A DNA stretch of 64,000 bases from Aeoliella mucimassa (GTDB lineage: Bacteria > Planctomycetota > Planctomycetia > Pirellulales > Lacipirellulaceae). The translations under genes and the position numbers were made by a program. A model generated the notes under the pieces. That model had not been told where the DNA came from and did no database searches. It saw only the letters and a program-made list of their open reading frames with translations. Position 1 is the first letter of the stretch. Each line of letters starts with the position of its first letter. The stretch lies in NCBI RefSeq assembly GCF_007748035.1, contig NZ_CP036278.1:3100001-3164000 (forward strand), read 5' to 3'. Below, in pieces: positions 9,321-18,628 of the stretch.

Positions 9321-12113
9321 CTATTCGCAGTTGGCCCAGTTGGTTCCTGATTTAAGATCGACATCCAGCGGTACGCGAAGTTCAGCAACCTGCGACATTT
9401 CGTCGACTACCAGCTTCCGCAGGGTTTCCAGTTCCTGGTCGGGGCAGTCGAACACCAGTTCGTCATGGATCTGGAGCAGCATCTTCGACTCGAGACCTTC
9501 CTCCTGCAGCCGACGGTGAATCGCCAGCATGGCGAGCTTAATAAGATCGGCCGCGGTACCCTGAATCACGGTGTTCACAGCGGTGCGTTCGGGAAGATTT
9601 AACTGCAGCGGGGCTGGTCGGGTTTCGAACAAAGCATCTTTGGGCTTCGTGGGGGGGCGGATGCCGGCGATCTGGCGCCGGCGGCCAAGCAACGTTTTCA
9701 CGTAACCATCGCGGCGGCAGTCGGCCAGCGTCTGGTGCATGAACTGCTCGACCCCTGGGTAACGGGCGAAGTACTCGTTGATAAACCTCGCGGCTTCTTC
9801 TTTGCTGATGCCTAGCGATTTGGCGAGGCCAAACGGACTCTGGCCGTAGATGATGCCGAAGTTCACCGCCTTCGCCCCGCGGCGCATCTCGCTGGTGACT
9901 TCGTCCATGCCGACGCCGTTTACCTGGCTGGCGACCAGGGTGTGGATGTCCTGCCCCTCGGCAAACGCCTGGCACAGGGTTTCGTCTTCGGAGAAGTGGG
10001 CGAGCACCCGTAGTTCGATTTGCGAGTAGTCGGCCGCCAGTAGCGACCAGCCTTCGCCAGCCGAAGTGAAGGCCGAGCGAATCTTCCGGCCCGCTTCGGT
10101 ACGGATGGGGATGTTCTGTAGATTCGGATCGCTGGAGCTAAGCCGGCCGGTGGCGGCGACCACCTGGTTAAACGAGGCGTGCACTCGGCCCGTTTCCGGA
10201 TGGACCATGGTCGGCAGTGCGTCGACGTAGGTGCCTTTGAGTTTGGCGTAGCCACGTTGCTCGATGATTTTGGCCGGCAGCGGGTGACGGCTCGCCAGTT
10301 CTTCCAGCACGCTGGCGTCGGTACTGGGCCCAGTTTTCGTCTTCTTGATGACCGGCAGCCCTAGTTCGGTAAACAGAACTTCGGCAAGTTGCTTCGGCGA
10401 AGCAATATTAAACGGATGGCCCGCCAGCTCTTCGATCTCCTCTTCGAGCCGTTGCAGTTCTTCGCCAAACTCAGCACTCAAGGCTTCGAGACGCGGTACA
10501 TCGACGCGAATGCCGTTGTACTCCAGTTCGGCAAGCGCCTCGATCAGCGGCACTTCGAGCTGACTATTGAGTTCATCGAGTTCGTCTTCGACCAGCCGGT
10601 CCTCGAGCATCGGCATCAGCCGCAGCGGGATGTCGGCGTCTTCGGCCGCGTAATGTCCGATGGCCGACACTGGCACCTCGTCCATCCGCTTCTGATTCTT
10701 CCCTTTGCCGATCAGAGCGTCGATCTTTGTGGTCTGGTGATTCAGGTACTTCTTGGCTAGATCGTCGAGATTGTGAGTCCGCTCCCCTGCATCGAGCAGG
10801 TAACTGGCAACCATGGTGTCGAACGCGATCCCGCGGAGCTGCACTCCTGCGGTGCGAAGCACGATTTGATCGTACTTGAGGTTCTGCCCCAGCTTACGCA
10901 GCGCCGGGTCTTCGAACACGGGTCGCAGGCAAGCGAGCACCGCTTCGGCGTCGAGTTTCAGATCGCCTTCGGGGCTGCGAACCGGGATGTAATAAGCCTC
11001 GCCGGCGGTCCAGGCCAGCGAGATACCAACCAGCTCGGCTTCGCGGGGATTCACGCTGGTGGTTTCGGTATCGACCGAAAGCCAGTCGGCGGACTTCATT
11101 TGTTCCACCAACTCGGCGAGTCGCTCCATGGACTCGACTACTTCGTAGCTGGATTCGAGTTTCTCGGGTGGTTTGGCATCGGCCAACGCCATCGCCCGCT
11201 CGCCGAGCGCCCGGAAGCCGAATTCGCCGCAGAGCTCCGCGATACGAGCCCCGTCGTAATTGCCCGGCCGAGCGAGCTGCCAGTCGATTTCGATCGGCAC
11301 CGCCGAATCGAGTCGCACCAGGTCGCGCGACATGCGGGCGTCGTCGGCGTATTCTTGTAGATTCTGGCTCCGCTTGGCCCCTTTCACGTTGGCCGCGTTG
11401 GCCAGCACCGCGTCGAGGTCGCCGTAGGTTTCGAGCAACTCGCGGGCGATCTTTGGCCCAATAAGCGGCACGCCAGGCACGCAGTCGATCTTATCGCCAA
11501 CGAGGGATTGAAAATCGACAACCTGATCAGGGCGAATCCCCCAGTCGGCGTACAACTCGGAAGAGCCGAACTCCTCGTCCTTGCGGATGTTGTAGATGGC
11601 CACATGCTTGGTAATCAGCTGGCGACAGTCTTTGTCGCCGGTCACCAGCAGACAGCGAACCTGCCGCTCGTCGCATTCGCGGGCCAGCGTGGCGAGAATA
11701 TCGTCGGCCTCGTACCCCGGTTTACCGATGACCGGCACGCCGATGGCATGGAGCATCTGCTCGATCTTCGGAATTTGCGTCACCAGGTCGGCTGGCATCT
11801 CGCCCCGGTCGGCCTTGTACCCGTCGTACAGGTCATGCCGGAAGGTTGGCCCCGGCATGTCGAAGGCCGCAATCAAATAATTTGGGGTATGCTTTTCTAT
11901 CAGGAATAAGATGTCTCGCAGGAACCCAAACACGGCCGAAACTGGCTCGCCGCGGGGGCTGGTCATCTCGCCAATCGCGTGAAAAACCTGGAAAATCAGG
12001 GAGTGAGCGTCGACCACGTAGACCGTATCGCCTGGCACCGGCTCGGCAGATGCGGTCATTTGTAGGGGTTCGGATTGCAGGGGGTCATGCCCCGGTAGGT
12101 TCCTTTGTTTCAT
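9321..12113 (-). CDS. polA: DNA polymerase I
   Basis: Family A DNA polymerase for Okazaki fragment processing and repair, about 930 residues. Three domains are visible: the 5'-3' flap nuclease (YVVDAHSLIFQVFHAIG; KPGYEADDILAT), the 3'-5' exonuclease with an intact acidic motif (WLSVDTETTSVNP), and the polymerase (AADYSQIELRVLAHFS, KAVNFGIIYGQSPFGLA, QIHDELVFDCP). The reading frame is open further upstream to 12299, but those residues do not look like protein. The start is either ATG 12113 or ATG 12059; neither has a strong ribosome binding site, and 12113 is taken as the longer plausible choice. It heads the polA-coaE-rho run and faces a divergent gene at 12298. Confidence 0.95.
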   Translation of the reverse strand: MKQRNLPGHDPLQSEPLQMTASAEPVPGDTVYVVDAHSLIFQVFHAIGEMTSPRGEPVSAVFGFLRDILFLIEKHTPNYLIAAFDMPGPTFRHDLYDGYKADRGEMPADLVTQIPKIEQMLHAIGVPVIGKPGYEADDILATLARECDERQVRCLLVTGDKDCRQLITKHVAIYNIRKDEEFGSSELYADWGIRPDQVVDFQSLVGDKIDCVPGVPLIGPKIARELLETYGDLDAVLANAANVKGAKRSQNLQEYADDARMSRDLVRLDSAVPIEIDWQLARPGNYDGARIAELCGEFGFRALGERAMALADAKPPEKLESSYEVVESMERLAELVEQMKSADWLSVDTETTSVNPREAELVGISLAWTAGEAYYIPVRSPEGDLKLDAEAVLACLRPVFEDPALRKLGQNLKYDQIVLRTAGVQLRGIAFDTMVASYLLDAGERTHNLDDLAKKYLNHQTTKIDALIGKGKNQKRMDEVPVSAIGHYAAEDADIPLRLMPMLEDRLVEDELDELNSQLEVPLIEALAELEYNGIRVDVPRLEALSAEFGEELQRLEEEIEELAGHPFNIASPKQLAEVLFTELGLPVIKKTKTGPSTDASVLEELASRHPLPAKIIEQRGYAKLKGTYVDALPTMVHPETGRVHASFNQVVAATGRLSSSDPNLQNIPIRTEAGRKIRSAFTSAGEGWSLLAADYSQIELRVLAHFSEDETLCQAFAEGQDIHTLVASQVNGVGMDEVTSEMRRGAKAVNFGIIYGQSPFGLAKSLGISKEEAARFINEYFARYPGVEQFMHQTLADCRRDGYVKTLLGRRRQIAGIRPPTKPKDALFETRPAPLQLNLPERTAVNTVIQGTAADLIKLAMLAIHRRLQEEGLESKMLLQIHDELVFDCPDQELETLRKLVVDEMSQVAELRVPLDVDLKSGTNWANCE

Positions 12114-12297
12114 CCGTTCCGTTATATGCGTTTCGTTGACATGCGTTAATCCCCTAAGTAAATTGGACTTAGGTCGAATTCCCTTCGGCCGCACCGGAAC
12201 AGTTCCCGATTCAAATCGCCGGGCGGGCGCACCTTCCCCATCCCACCTTTTCCGTTCGCCCCGCTCACCTTCGACGTAACTCACCAAGGGTATTTGC

Positions 12298-13674
12298 ATG
12301 GCCGCCCGTCAGGATCAGACGCTGCAAATCGCGCTCATCGTTTTCGCCATTTTCTTTGTGGTATTTGCTGCTCTCACTTATTGGTTTTGGAAGCAGTGGA
12401 GCGATGCCGAGCAACGCTTAACCGCCTCGCAGCAGGAAGTGCAGACCCAACGCTCCACGGCTGGCAATCTGCAAGCCGACAACGAGACTCTGCGTAAGCA
12501 GATGGGCTTCGATCCGTTCGCTGAACAAGGGGTTGTGGATGAGCAGTTCCAGGGCGACGTCGACCAAATGCTGGGTACCCTGCCTGAGGCCAAGCGGAAC
12601 TATCGCGACGGCCTGAAGCAGATGTATCTCGAAAACCAGCAGCTCGCCAGCTCGCAGGAAGTCGACAAGAAGAAGATCAAAGATCTGGAAACCAAGCTGC
12701 GGGAAGTAGAAACCGGACATCAGGCTCAGATTACTCGTCTCGAAGCCGACAAGGCCAAGATCGAGCAAGATGCGGCCACCCAGCGTAACCAGTTCACGCA
12801 AGCCCGTGCGGAGCTCGATCAGAGCAAAAAAGAGCTAGCCAGCCAAATCACCGAGATGGAAGCCGCCTTCGACAAGAAGGAGACCGATCTCCAGGGTCAA
12901 ATCGATACGCTAAGCCAAGAGGCTCGTACGCTAGAGAAGACAATCAACAAGCTACAAGACATGCTGGCCAAGCAAGATCCTTCGTTCGAAGTGGCCGATG
13001 GCCAGATTACCTGGGTCAACCAGGCGAACAACACGGTTTGGATCAATCTGGGCCCAGCCGACGCTTTGCGTCGTCAGGTGACCTTTAGCGTGTTCGATCC
13101 CAATGAAACCGACGCCGGCAAGGCTGCCAAGAAAGGCAGCGTGGAAGTGTTGCGGATGCTCAGCGATCACATGGCCGAGTGCCGCGTGACCGACGACGAT
13201 CCTCGCGACCCGATCATGCCTGGCGACAACATTTACAGCCAAGTGTGGCACCGTGGCAAGCCACAGCATTTTGCTCTGACTGGCCTGATCGATCTCGACA
13301 GCGATGGTCGTAGCGATCTGCAGCTTGCCAAGGACCTGATCGAACTGAACGGTGGCGTCCTCGATGCAGCTCCGAATGCCGAAACCGGCAAGATGGAAGG
13401 CGAAATGAGTGTCGAGACTCGCTACCTGGTCTACGGTGAACGTTCCGATAAGACGAACGACGCCGCACTGCGTAAGACCTGGGACGACATGCACGCCGAC
13501 GCCAGTTCGCTGGGTATCGAGTTGATTTCGGTCACCGACTTCATGAACCAAATGGGTTACAAGCCGGAAGATCGTACCGTGAATCTAGGAAGCAACGTCA
13601 ATGCGAACGACTTCCGTCCACGGGCTGCACCCGCTCGCGGCGACCTTCGCCCACGGGCCAGCTACGGTCAGTAA
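12298..13674 (+). CDS. Membrane-anchored coiled-coil protein of unknown function
   Basis: 458 residues. One N-terminal membrane segment (about 8-29, IALIVFAIFFVVFAALTYWF) is followed by a long charged coiled coil (about 35-225, rich in Q/E/K with heptads). A globular C-terminal part begins near VADGQITWVNQANNTVWINLG and contains a small beta-barrel-like stretch. The end is low-complexity (RPRAAPARGDLRPRASYGQ). AAGGG lies 8 bases before the ATG. The topology (single anchor plus stalk plus head) suggests a scaffold or tether whose side of the membrane cannot be told. I do not recognise a named family. Confidence 0.85.
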   Translation: MAARQDQTLQIALIVFAIFFVVFAALTYWFWKQWSDAEQRLTASQQEVQTQRSTAGNLQADNETLRKQMGFDPFAEQGVVDEQFQGDVDQMLGTLPEAKRNYRDGLKQMYLENQQLASSQEVDKKKIKDLETKLREVETGHQAQITRLEADKAKIEQDAATQRNQFTQARAELDQSKKELASQITEMEAAFDKKETDLQGQIDTLSQEARTLEKTINKLQDMLAKQDPSFEVADGQITWVNQANNTVWINLGPADALRRQVTFSVFDPNETDAGKAAKKGSVEVLRMLSDHMAECRVTDDDPRDPIMPGDNIYSQVWHRGKPQHFALTGLIDLDSDGRSDLQLAKDLIELNGGVLDAAPNAETGKMEGEMSVETRYLVYGERSDKTNDAALRKTWDDMHADASSLGIELISVTDFMNQMGYKPEDRTVNLGSNVNANDFRPRAAPARGDLRPRASYGQ

Positions 13675-13712
13675 TCCACCGATCGAACTCTCGCGTAGAG
13701 CTAGAGCTCCCG

Positions 13713-14255
13713 TTAGTGCTCGTCGTCATCAGGCTCACCGAAGGTGACTGTGACCTCGGGTGGGACTCCTGTGGCCATGTCGGCCGGCAGGAAGATCTTC
13801 ACGTTGCTCCTGGTGCCGCCGATAAAGTCGCCTGGCTGCAGCTTGTCGAGCCCATCGAATAGCTTGAACTTCAGTCGCTCGAAGGCTCGCTGATCTCTCG
13901 GCTTGGCCGATTGAAGATGCGCCCGGTTAAACAACTCGGGACGCAGAAACACGTCGGCAGGGTTTTCCAGATTGGCCGCATCGGATATTTCGAGCAGCAA
14001 TCGTCGCTCACGGCGGCTTAGTTGATGGGCATGGCACAAGTCGACGAATAAGTGCCACGGTTCATTGCTCATGCGCCGCGATTCCTGGCGGAGATGCAAC
14101 CATCGCAAGAGCATGATGAACAGCACGGCCGTCACTAGGATGCCGGCCATGGATCCCAGGTCGCCCCAGTGGAATATGATCTGGTCGCCGGTGAATCGAT
14201 TGCCAAGGCTCTCCCAGGCATCGCGCTGGGCAACAACGGGGTAAAGCATGCTCAT
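13713..14255 (-). CDS. Small single-pass membrane protein of unknown function
   Basis: 180 residues. An N-terminal extracytoplasmic stretch is followed by one membrane segment (about residues 36-52, AGILVTAVLFIMLLRWL) and a soluble part rich in Arg/Glu (LSRRERRLLLEISDAANLENPADVFLRPELF). Its ATG overlaps the stop of the HEAT-repeat gene upstream (ATGA, 14252-14255), so the two are almost certainly translated together and may act together. It converges with the coiled-coil gene, 38 bases apart. No family recognised. Confidence 0.8.
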   Translation of the reverse strand: MSMLYPVVAQRDAWESLGNRFTGDQIIFHWGDLGSMAGILVTAVLFIMLLRWLHLRQESRRMSNEPWHLFVDLCHAHQLSRRERRLLLEISDAANLENPADVFLRPELFNRAHLQSAKPRDQRAFERLKFKLFDGLDKLQPGDFIGGTRSNVKIFLPADMATGVPPEVTVTFGEPDDDEH

Positions 14256-15853
14256 GATTCTGGCCCTTTCGCCATGCTATGTAGGCTATCCCAAGTCCGC
14301 AGTGCCTGAGTCGCCCGATTTCGAACCAGTGCATTGGCGTCTTTCATGGCCGCCTCGATGGCCTCGCGAGCATCGTCGCTCGGTGATCGAGCCAACGTGA
14401 GCGCGGCTTCGGCTCGCACGGCAGCATCCTGATGGCCCGTCTGTTTGGTAATGGTGGGTATCAGGTCATCCACGGCTCCCATGGCCGATGCCATTTGCAT
14501 GCCGCGGAGCTTGCGACTCAGCGAAGCGGCGGTGATTTCGTGCCGCAACTGTTCGATGGCAGTCGCGTCGGTCTCGAGCACAATACAACCGAGCTCCTTG
14601 CGAGACCCTGTGTCCATTTCGTCGAACTGGCTTACGTATCGCATGAACGTGAAGTCGCTCAGGCCATCTTTCGCGATCTTGCGAACCGTTTGATCGGTGT
14701 GCTCCAGTAGCGAAGCGAGTTCTTTGACCGCGCTCTCCGAGCCAGTGCGTCGTAGCGCTCGGCCGGCGGCAGCAATGATCTGCGGATCGCTATCCGAAAG
14801 CAGTTTCTCCAGCGTCGCACGGGCTTCGGGCAGTTCGATCCTTCCAATTGAATTACAGCAGACAAGTCGAGCCAGTGGAGCCCCGTTGGTAAGCATGACT
14901 TGGAAGATGTTCAGCTTGATACGACGAGAGAGTCGTGAAGCGGAGAGCATCTCGAGCGCCACCGCTTGTGCTTGAGGCGGCAACGTAAACCAATCCTCTT
15001 CCGGCTTTTCAAGCAAGCGAATCCGTTTGAGCCGCTTTACGTTGTCGCGCACTCGGCTACTGATGGGATAGGTAATGGCTTGCAAAAAGAGCGAACGAAA
15101 ATGCTCGTCGGTGCGATCGACCGCGATCTCAAGCAGTTCGATTGGCGATTGCGGATCCTCAAATAGCTTAGCCAATAGCTCGATGGCTCCAATGGAGGGG
15201 CTATCGCGAAGCATCGTCATCAGCGAATCGTGCGCGGGATGCTCAGGATCGGTCAGCAGTTGTGTGAGTGTATGGTTGCCAGGCGTGGTGATCAGCAGGA
15301 ATGCTTCCAGTAACTCGGTGCGACGGTGTTCCTGGAACTGATCAACAGCCTTGGCCAGCGACGTAAGCGCCCAACGCCGGGCGAACGAGGGATCTCGCCC
15401 ACCAGGTGCCCGGCGATACGCAACAATCTGGCTATGCAGTGCGCGGGCCAGTGTGAGCGCGGTAGACGACATGACGTCGCCGCCGGGATGATCAGGGTCG
15501 CAAGCGGCGGTAACAACAGCCGGAAACTCGTCGAACGCCAGGTTGGAAGTGATGAAGTAGCAAGCTGCGCGGGTCGACTCGATGTCGTGCTCGGCAATCA
15601 TCTTGCGAAGCGTGGTTTGCAGCTTGCGTGGCAAATCGTCGAGCGCGGCGAGTTCGTCGCGTGAAAGCATGGGGATGATTTCGAGCAGTCGGCGCTGGCT
15701 CAATTCGTCGCTGCGTCGCGCAAATGCGGCAATCGCACCATTGCGAACCGCAGGCGAGATTTCTTCGATGCTGTGCACCAACACATCGGCCGCCGACTGG
15801 TTCGGCGTCCGAGAGAGTGTAGAGAGGGTTAGTTGAAAACCGGATACTGGCAT
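14252..15853 (-). CDS. HEAT-repeat protein
   Basis: 533 residues, almost entirely helical repeats. Clear HEAT-like units include LEKLLSDSDPQIIAAAGRAL, VKELASLLEHTDQTVRKIA and DAAVRAEAALTLARSPSDDA near the C-terminus. No signal peptide or membrane segment is seen, so it is probably a cytoplasmic scaffold or partner-binding protein. It is first in a two-gene unit with the small membrane protein. Specific role unknown. Confidence 0.85.
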   Translation of the reverse strand: MPVSGFQLTLSTLSRTPNQSAADVLVHSIEEISPAVRNGAIAAFARRSDELSQRRLLEIIPMLSRDELAALDDLPRKLQTTLRKMIAEHDIESTRAACYFITSNLAFDEFPAVVTAACDPDHPGGDVMSSTALTLARALHSQIVAYRRAPGGRDPSFARRWALTSLAKAVDQFQEHRRTELLEAFLLITTPGNHTLTQLLTDPEHPAHDSLMTMLRDSPSIGAIELLAKLFEDPQSPIELLEIAVDRTDEHFRSLFLQAITYPISSRVRDNVKRLKRIRLLEKPEEDWFTLPPQAQAVALEMLSASRLSRRIKLNIFQVMLTNGAPLARLVCCNSIGRIELPEARATLEKLLSDSDPQIIAAAGRALRRTGSESAVKELASLLEHTDQTVRKIAKDGLSDFTFMRYVSQFDEMDTGSRKELGCIVLETDATAIEQLRHEITAASLSRKLRGMQMASAMGAVDDLIPTITKQTGHQDAAVRAEAALTLARSPSDDAREAIEAAMKDANALVRNRATQALRTWDSLHSMAKGPES

Positions 15854-16058
15854 GGCCTGGCGCTAAAGAGGATGGATCCGTGCGAACGAGACGACAATGG
15901 AAGCATACCTTTTTGTCTGCGTCGGGTGCTGAACGATCGGAGATTGAAGTGCGGTACGGTTTTCCGGGTTATATCGCCCCGAGAAGGCGACGCCGGTTGC
16001 AATGCCTGCTCCAGGCGGAGAAACTGAAATAATCCGAATTCCAGGTGGAGTCCCTACG

Positions 16059-16313
16059 ATGAATACCAAACGCACAGCCGAACAAGTACTCGACGAAGAG
16101 TTCCTGCTGCTCCGCTCCAAGATTTTGGAGGTCGCAGCAGGCTTGGATCGCATCGAACGCGCTACGCTGCCAGCGGCCGACGAAGCCAGGCTAAGTAAGT
16201 TGTTTGCTGCGGTGGAAACGCTACTTCGTCCCGGAACACAGCGGGCGGAGCAAGTGCAATTGCTGTTCAGTCGCGCTTACGAAAATCACTGGCGCACCGA
16301 TATGGAGCTATAA
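16059..16313 (+). CDS. Small conserved-looking protein upstream of the TatD-like hydrolase
   Basis: 84 residues, helical, with no Cys or membrane segment. The ATG at 16059 is fixed by a good ribosome binding site (AGGTGGAG, about 7 bases upstream); the frame is open further upstream but with poor coding character. The gene ends 103 bases before the EboB-like hydrolase on the same strand. By position it could correspond to eboA, but it is much shorter than the EboA proteins I know of (about 200 residues), so the name is not used. Confidence 0.75.
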   Translation: MNTKRTAEQVLDEEFLLLRSKILEVAAGLDRIERATLPAADEARLSKLFAAVETLLRPGTQRAEQVQLLFSRAYENHWRTDMEL

Positions 16314-16416
16314 GCTTCGCCTACTGTCGTGGTCGTTGCGCTTAGCGTTGAACGCCCTGCCTGCTCTCTTTATTGCCTCGAACATTACCCCGACGCCTTC
16401 ACTCCCCTGCCCTATC

Positions 16417-17229
16417 ATGCAGTACATCGATCCGCATATTCACATGGTCTCCCGGACGACCGACGACTACGAAACGCTAGCCAAGATGGGGTGCGTAGCC
16501 GTGAGCGAACCTGCGTTCTGGGCCGGTTTCGATCGAGGAAGTGTCGACGGGTTTCGCGACTACTTCGAGCAGCTTACCACCTTCGAACGCAAACGCGCTA
16601 GTTGGTATGGCATTCAGCATTACACCTGGTTGTGCATCAATGCCAAAGAGGCCGAAAACGTGTCGCTTTCGCGTGAAGTGATCGACATGATCCCTGAGTT
16701 CCTCGACCGTCCGGGAGTGCTCGGCATCGGCGAAATCGGTCTCAATAAGAACACGCGGAACGAAGCCACGGTGTTTCTGGAACACATCGATCTGGCGATG
16801 GAAACCAACGAGCAGATCCTGATCCACACGCCTCACCTGGAAGACAAATACCAGGGGACGCGAATGATTATCGACATGCTCACCAGCGATGCGCGGATTG
16901 ATCGCTCACGGGTGCTGGTGGACCACGTCGAAGAGCATACCGTGCGACTGGTGCTTGAGGAGGGATTCTGGGCCGGCATGACTCTCTACCCAGTAAGCAA
17001 GTGCACTCCGGATCGGGCGGTCGACATGGTCGAGCTTTACGGCCCCGAGCGGTTGCTCGTGAACTCGGCGGGCGACTGGGGCCCTTCGAAACCGACGGCC
17101 GTTCCCGACTTCATCATGGCCATGCGGAAGCGAGGCCATAGCGAGGCCCTCATCCGGCAAGTTACTTACGAGAATCCGCTGAAATTCTTCCGCCAAAGTC
17201 GCAAGTTCGACTACCAGCCAGCGAACTGA
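16417..17229 (+). CDS. eboB: TatD-like metal-dependent hydrolase, EboB-like
   Basis: 270 residues of the amidohydrolase/TatD superfamily. Metal-ligand positions are present in order: DPHIHM at the N-terminus (HxH), the glutamate in GIGEIGLNKNT, the histidines in LIHTPHL and VDHVEEH, and the aspartate in NSAGDWG. Start ATG 16417 (MQYIDPHIH) is where homologues begin; the upstream open frame overlaps the small gene before it. TatD-like proteins of this type are the EboB component of the ebo/EDB cluster, and other ebo-type genes lie 1.4 kb downstream on the opposite strand. Substrate unknown. Confidence 0.8.
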   Translation: MQYIDPHIHMVSRTTDDYETLAKMGCVAVSEPAFWAGFDRGSVDGFRDYFEQLTTFERKRASWYGIQHYTWLCINAKEAENVSLSREVIDMIPEFLDRPGVLGIGEIGLNKNTRNEATVFLEHIDLAMETNEQILIHTPHLEDKYQGTRMIIDMLTSDARIDRSRVLVDHVEEHTVRLVLEEGFWAGMTLYPVSKCTPDRAVDMVELYGPERLLVNSAGDWGPSKPTAVPDFIMAMRKRGHSEALIRQVTYENPLKFFRQSRKFDYQPAN

Positions 17230-17323
17230 ACAGTGTAGATTCACCGTTCGTTGTGCACCGGCCCACTTGGGCTGGTGGTGATGGATTGTGATTCTTTGCT
17301 ACTTCATCCTCGGTTCGCGCTGT

Positions 17324-18598
17324 ATGGCCTCCCCATTATTCGAGACCCAAAGCCCAATGCCCGCGAAGCCGCGGGTGCAATTCGATTTGGTGGGCGACGA
17401 ACTTCATTTGAATTGGCGGACCCCAAAGTTAGGGGTGTCGCTGTTCTTGCTTCTCTGGCTCACCGGTTGGACGGTCGGCTGTGTGTTCTTGATTCACACG
17501 TTGCTAACCGACTTTGAATGGTTCATGGTGCTGTTCTCCATTCCGTTCTTCGTCGCGTGGTTCGCAGTGGCTGGCATCACCGCTTATCTATTGTTTGGTC
17601 GGCATCAGCTAGCACTAGGCCAACACAGCCTGCGTCACACTTCTTGGGCGGTGATTCGCGTAGGCACTCGCGAGATCCCCATTGACGAAGTGCTCCGTGC
17701 GTTCGTCGACGAAGAAGTGAGCCATAGTCAGAACGATGTGCCGGTGTGGCACAACTTTATTCGCGTCGATACGCTCGGCAAGCCGGTAAAGTTTGCCAAA
17801 GGAATCAAGGAAGACGAAGCAGCCTGGCTGGCCGAGACCATCAACATGTGCCTCGACCAGATGGCCCCGAACCGTGCGGCTCTTAAGCTTGCGGATAACG
17901 ATGGCGATCCGGTGGAGAGTGACCGCTTTGAGTACTTTTCAACCGACTCCCCAGACGGAGAGGACGACGAGCCGTATGAGGATATTGGAACAGAGCCGAC
18001 CGTGTTTGTTCCCACCAATAACCGGTGGAGCAAGCCTTCGGATTCTGTTTGGCACCAGGAAGCGGAGGGACGCTCCGTGGTGTTCCGCTCTCGCGGACAG
18101 TGGTCATTCGTGGCGATCGCCATGACGACTGGCATCACCCTCTTCTGGAACGGCATCGTCAGCGTGTTTGTCGTGGAACTGTTTAAGAACTTCGAGTGGT
18201 TTTTGGCGATCTTTCTGATCCCATTCGAAGTCATCGGGCTTTGCATGTTCGGAGCCTGGTTGGCCGCACTCACCGCACCTGCGTGGGGTAGCGAATACCG
18301 CTTTCGACCGGGCCGAATCGAAAGCTGCTGGTGGGGGCCTTTCTTCCGCTGGCCCAAAACCATCGAATTCCAACAACTGGACCACCTAGAGATACGTCGC
18401 GCGAAGCGAGCAAACCCGTCGAATCCCAATCCTCAAGTCACCCCGTTGGGAGGAAGCAAGGGAGAGTACTCGCTGGTAATGATTGATACCGACAATGTGA
18501 TTCTTCTGGAAATCAAAAGCCTCACGCGCGGCGAGGCTCTCTGGATGGCCGACAAGCTGATGTTCGAATTGCCCGATATGTTCCCACGAGATCGCTGA
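17324..18598 (+). CDS. Membrane protein with an internal duplication, function unknown
   Basis: About 424 residues from ATG 17324 (ATG 17357 is also possible; neither has a clear ribosome binding site). Two similar halves each have a soluble segment with VxFxxxG/RSRGQW-type opening, a pair of membrane segments (LGVSLFLLLWLTGWTVGCVF and later IAMTTGITLFWNGIVSVFVV, each followed by a second helix after an FEWF motif), then a soluble beta-rich segment. An acidic stretch (SDSPDGEDDEPYEDIG-like) links the halves. It sits between eboB and the minus-strand ebo-type genes. No named family recognised. Confidence 0.8.
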   Translation: MASPLFETQSPMPAKPRVQFDLVGDELHLNWRTPKLGVSLFLLLWLTGWTVGCVFLIHTLLTDFEWFMVLFSIPFFVAWFAVAGITAYLLFGRHQLALGQHSLRHTSWAVIRVGTREIPIDEVLRAFVDEEVSHSQNDVPVWHNFIRVDTLGKPVKFAKGIKEDEAAWLAETINMCLDQMAPNRAALKLADNDGDPVESDRFEYFSTDSPDGEDDEPYEDIGTEPTVFVPTNNRWSKPSDSVWHQEAEGRSVVFRSRGQWSFVAIAMTTGITLFWNGIVSVFVVELFKNFEWFLAIFLIPFEVIGLCMFGAWLAALTAPAWGSEYRFRPGRIESCWWGPFFRWPKTIEFQQLDHLEIRRAKRANPSNPNPQVTPLGGSKGEYSLVMIDTDNVILLEIKSLTRGEALWMADKLMFELPDMFPRDR

Positions 18599-18628
18599 GC
18601 TCGATTTCGGGATCTGTGAGCTATTGCG

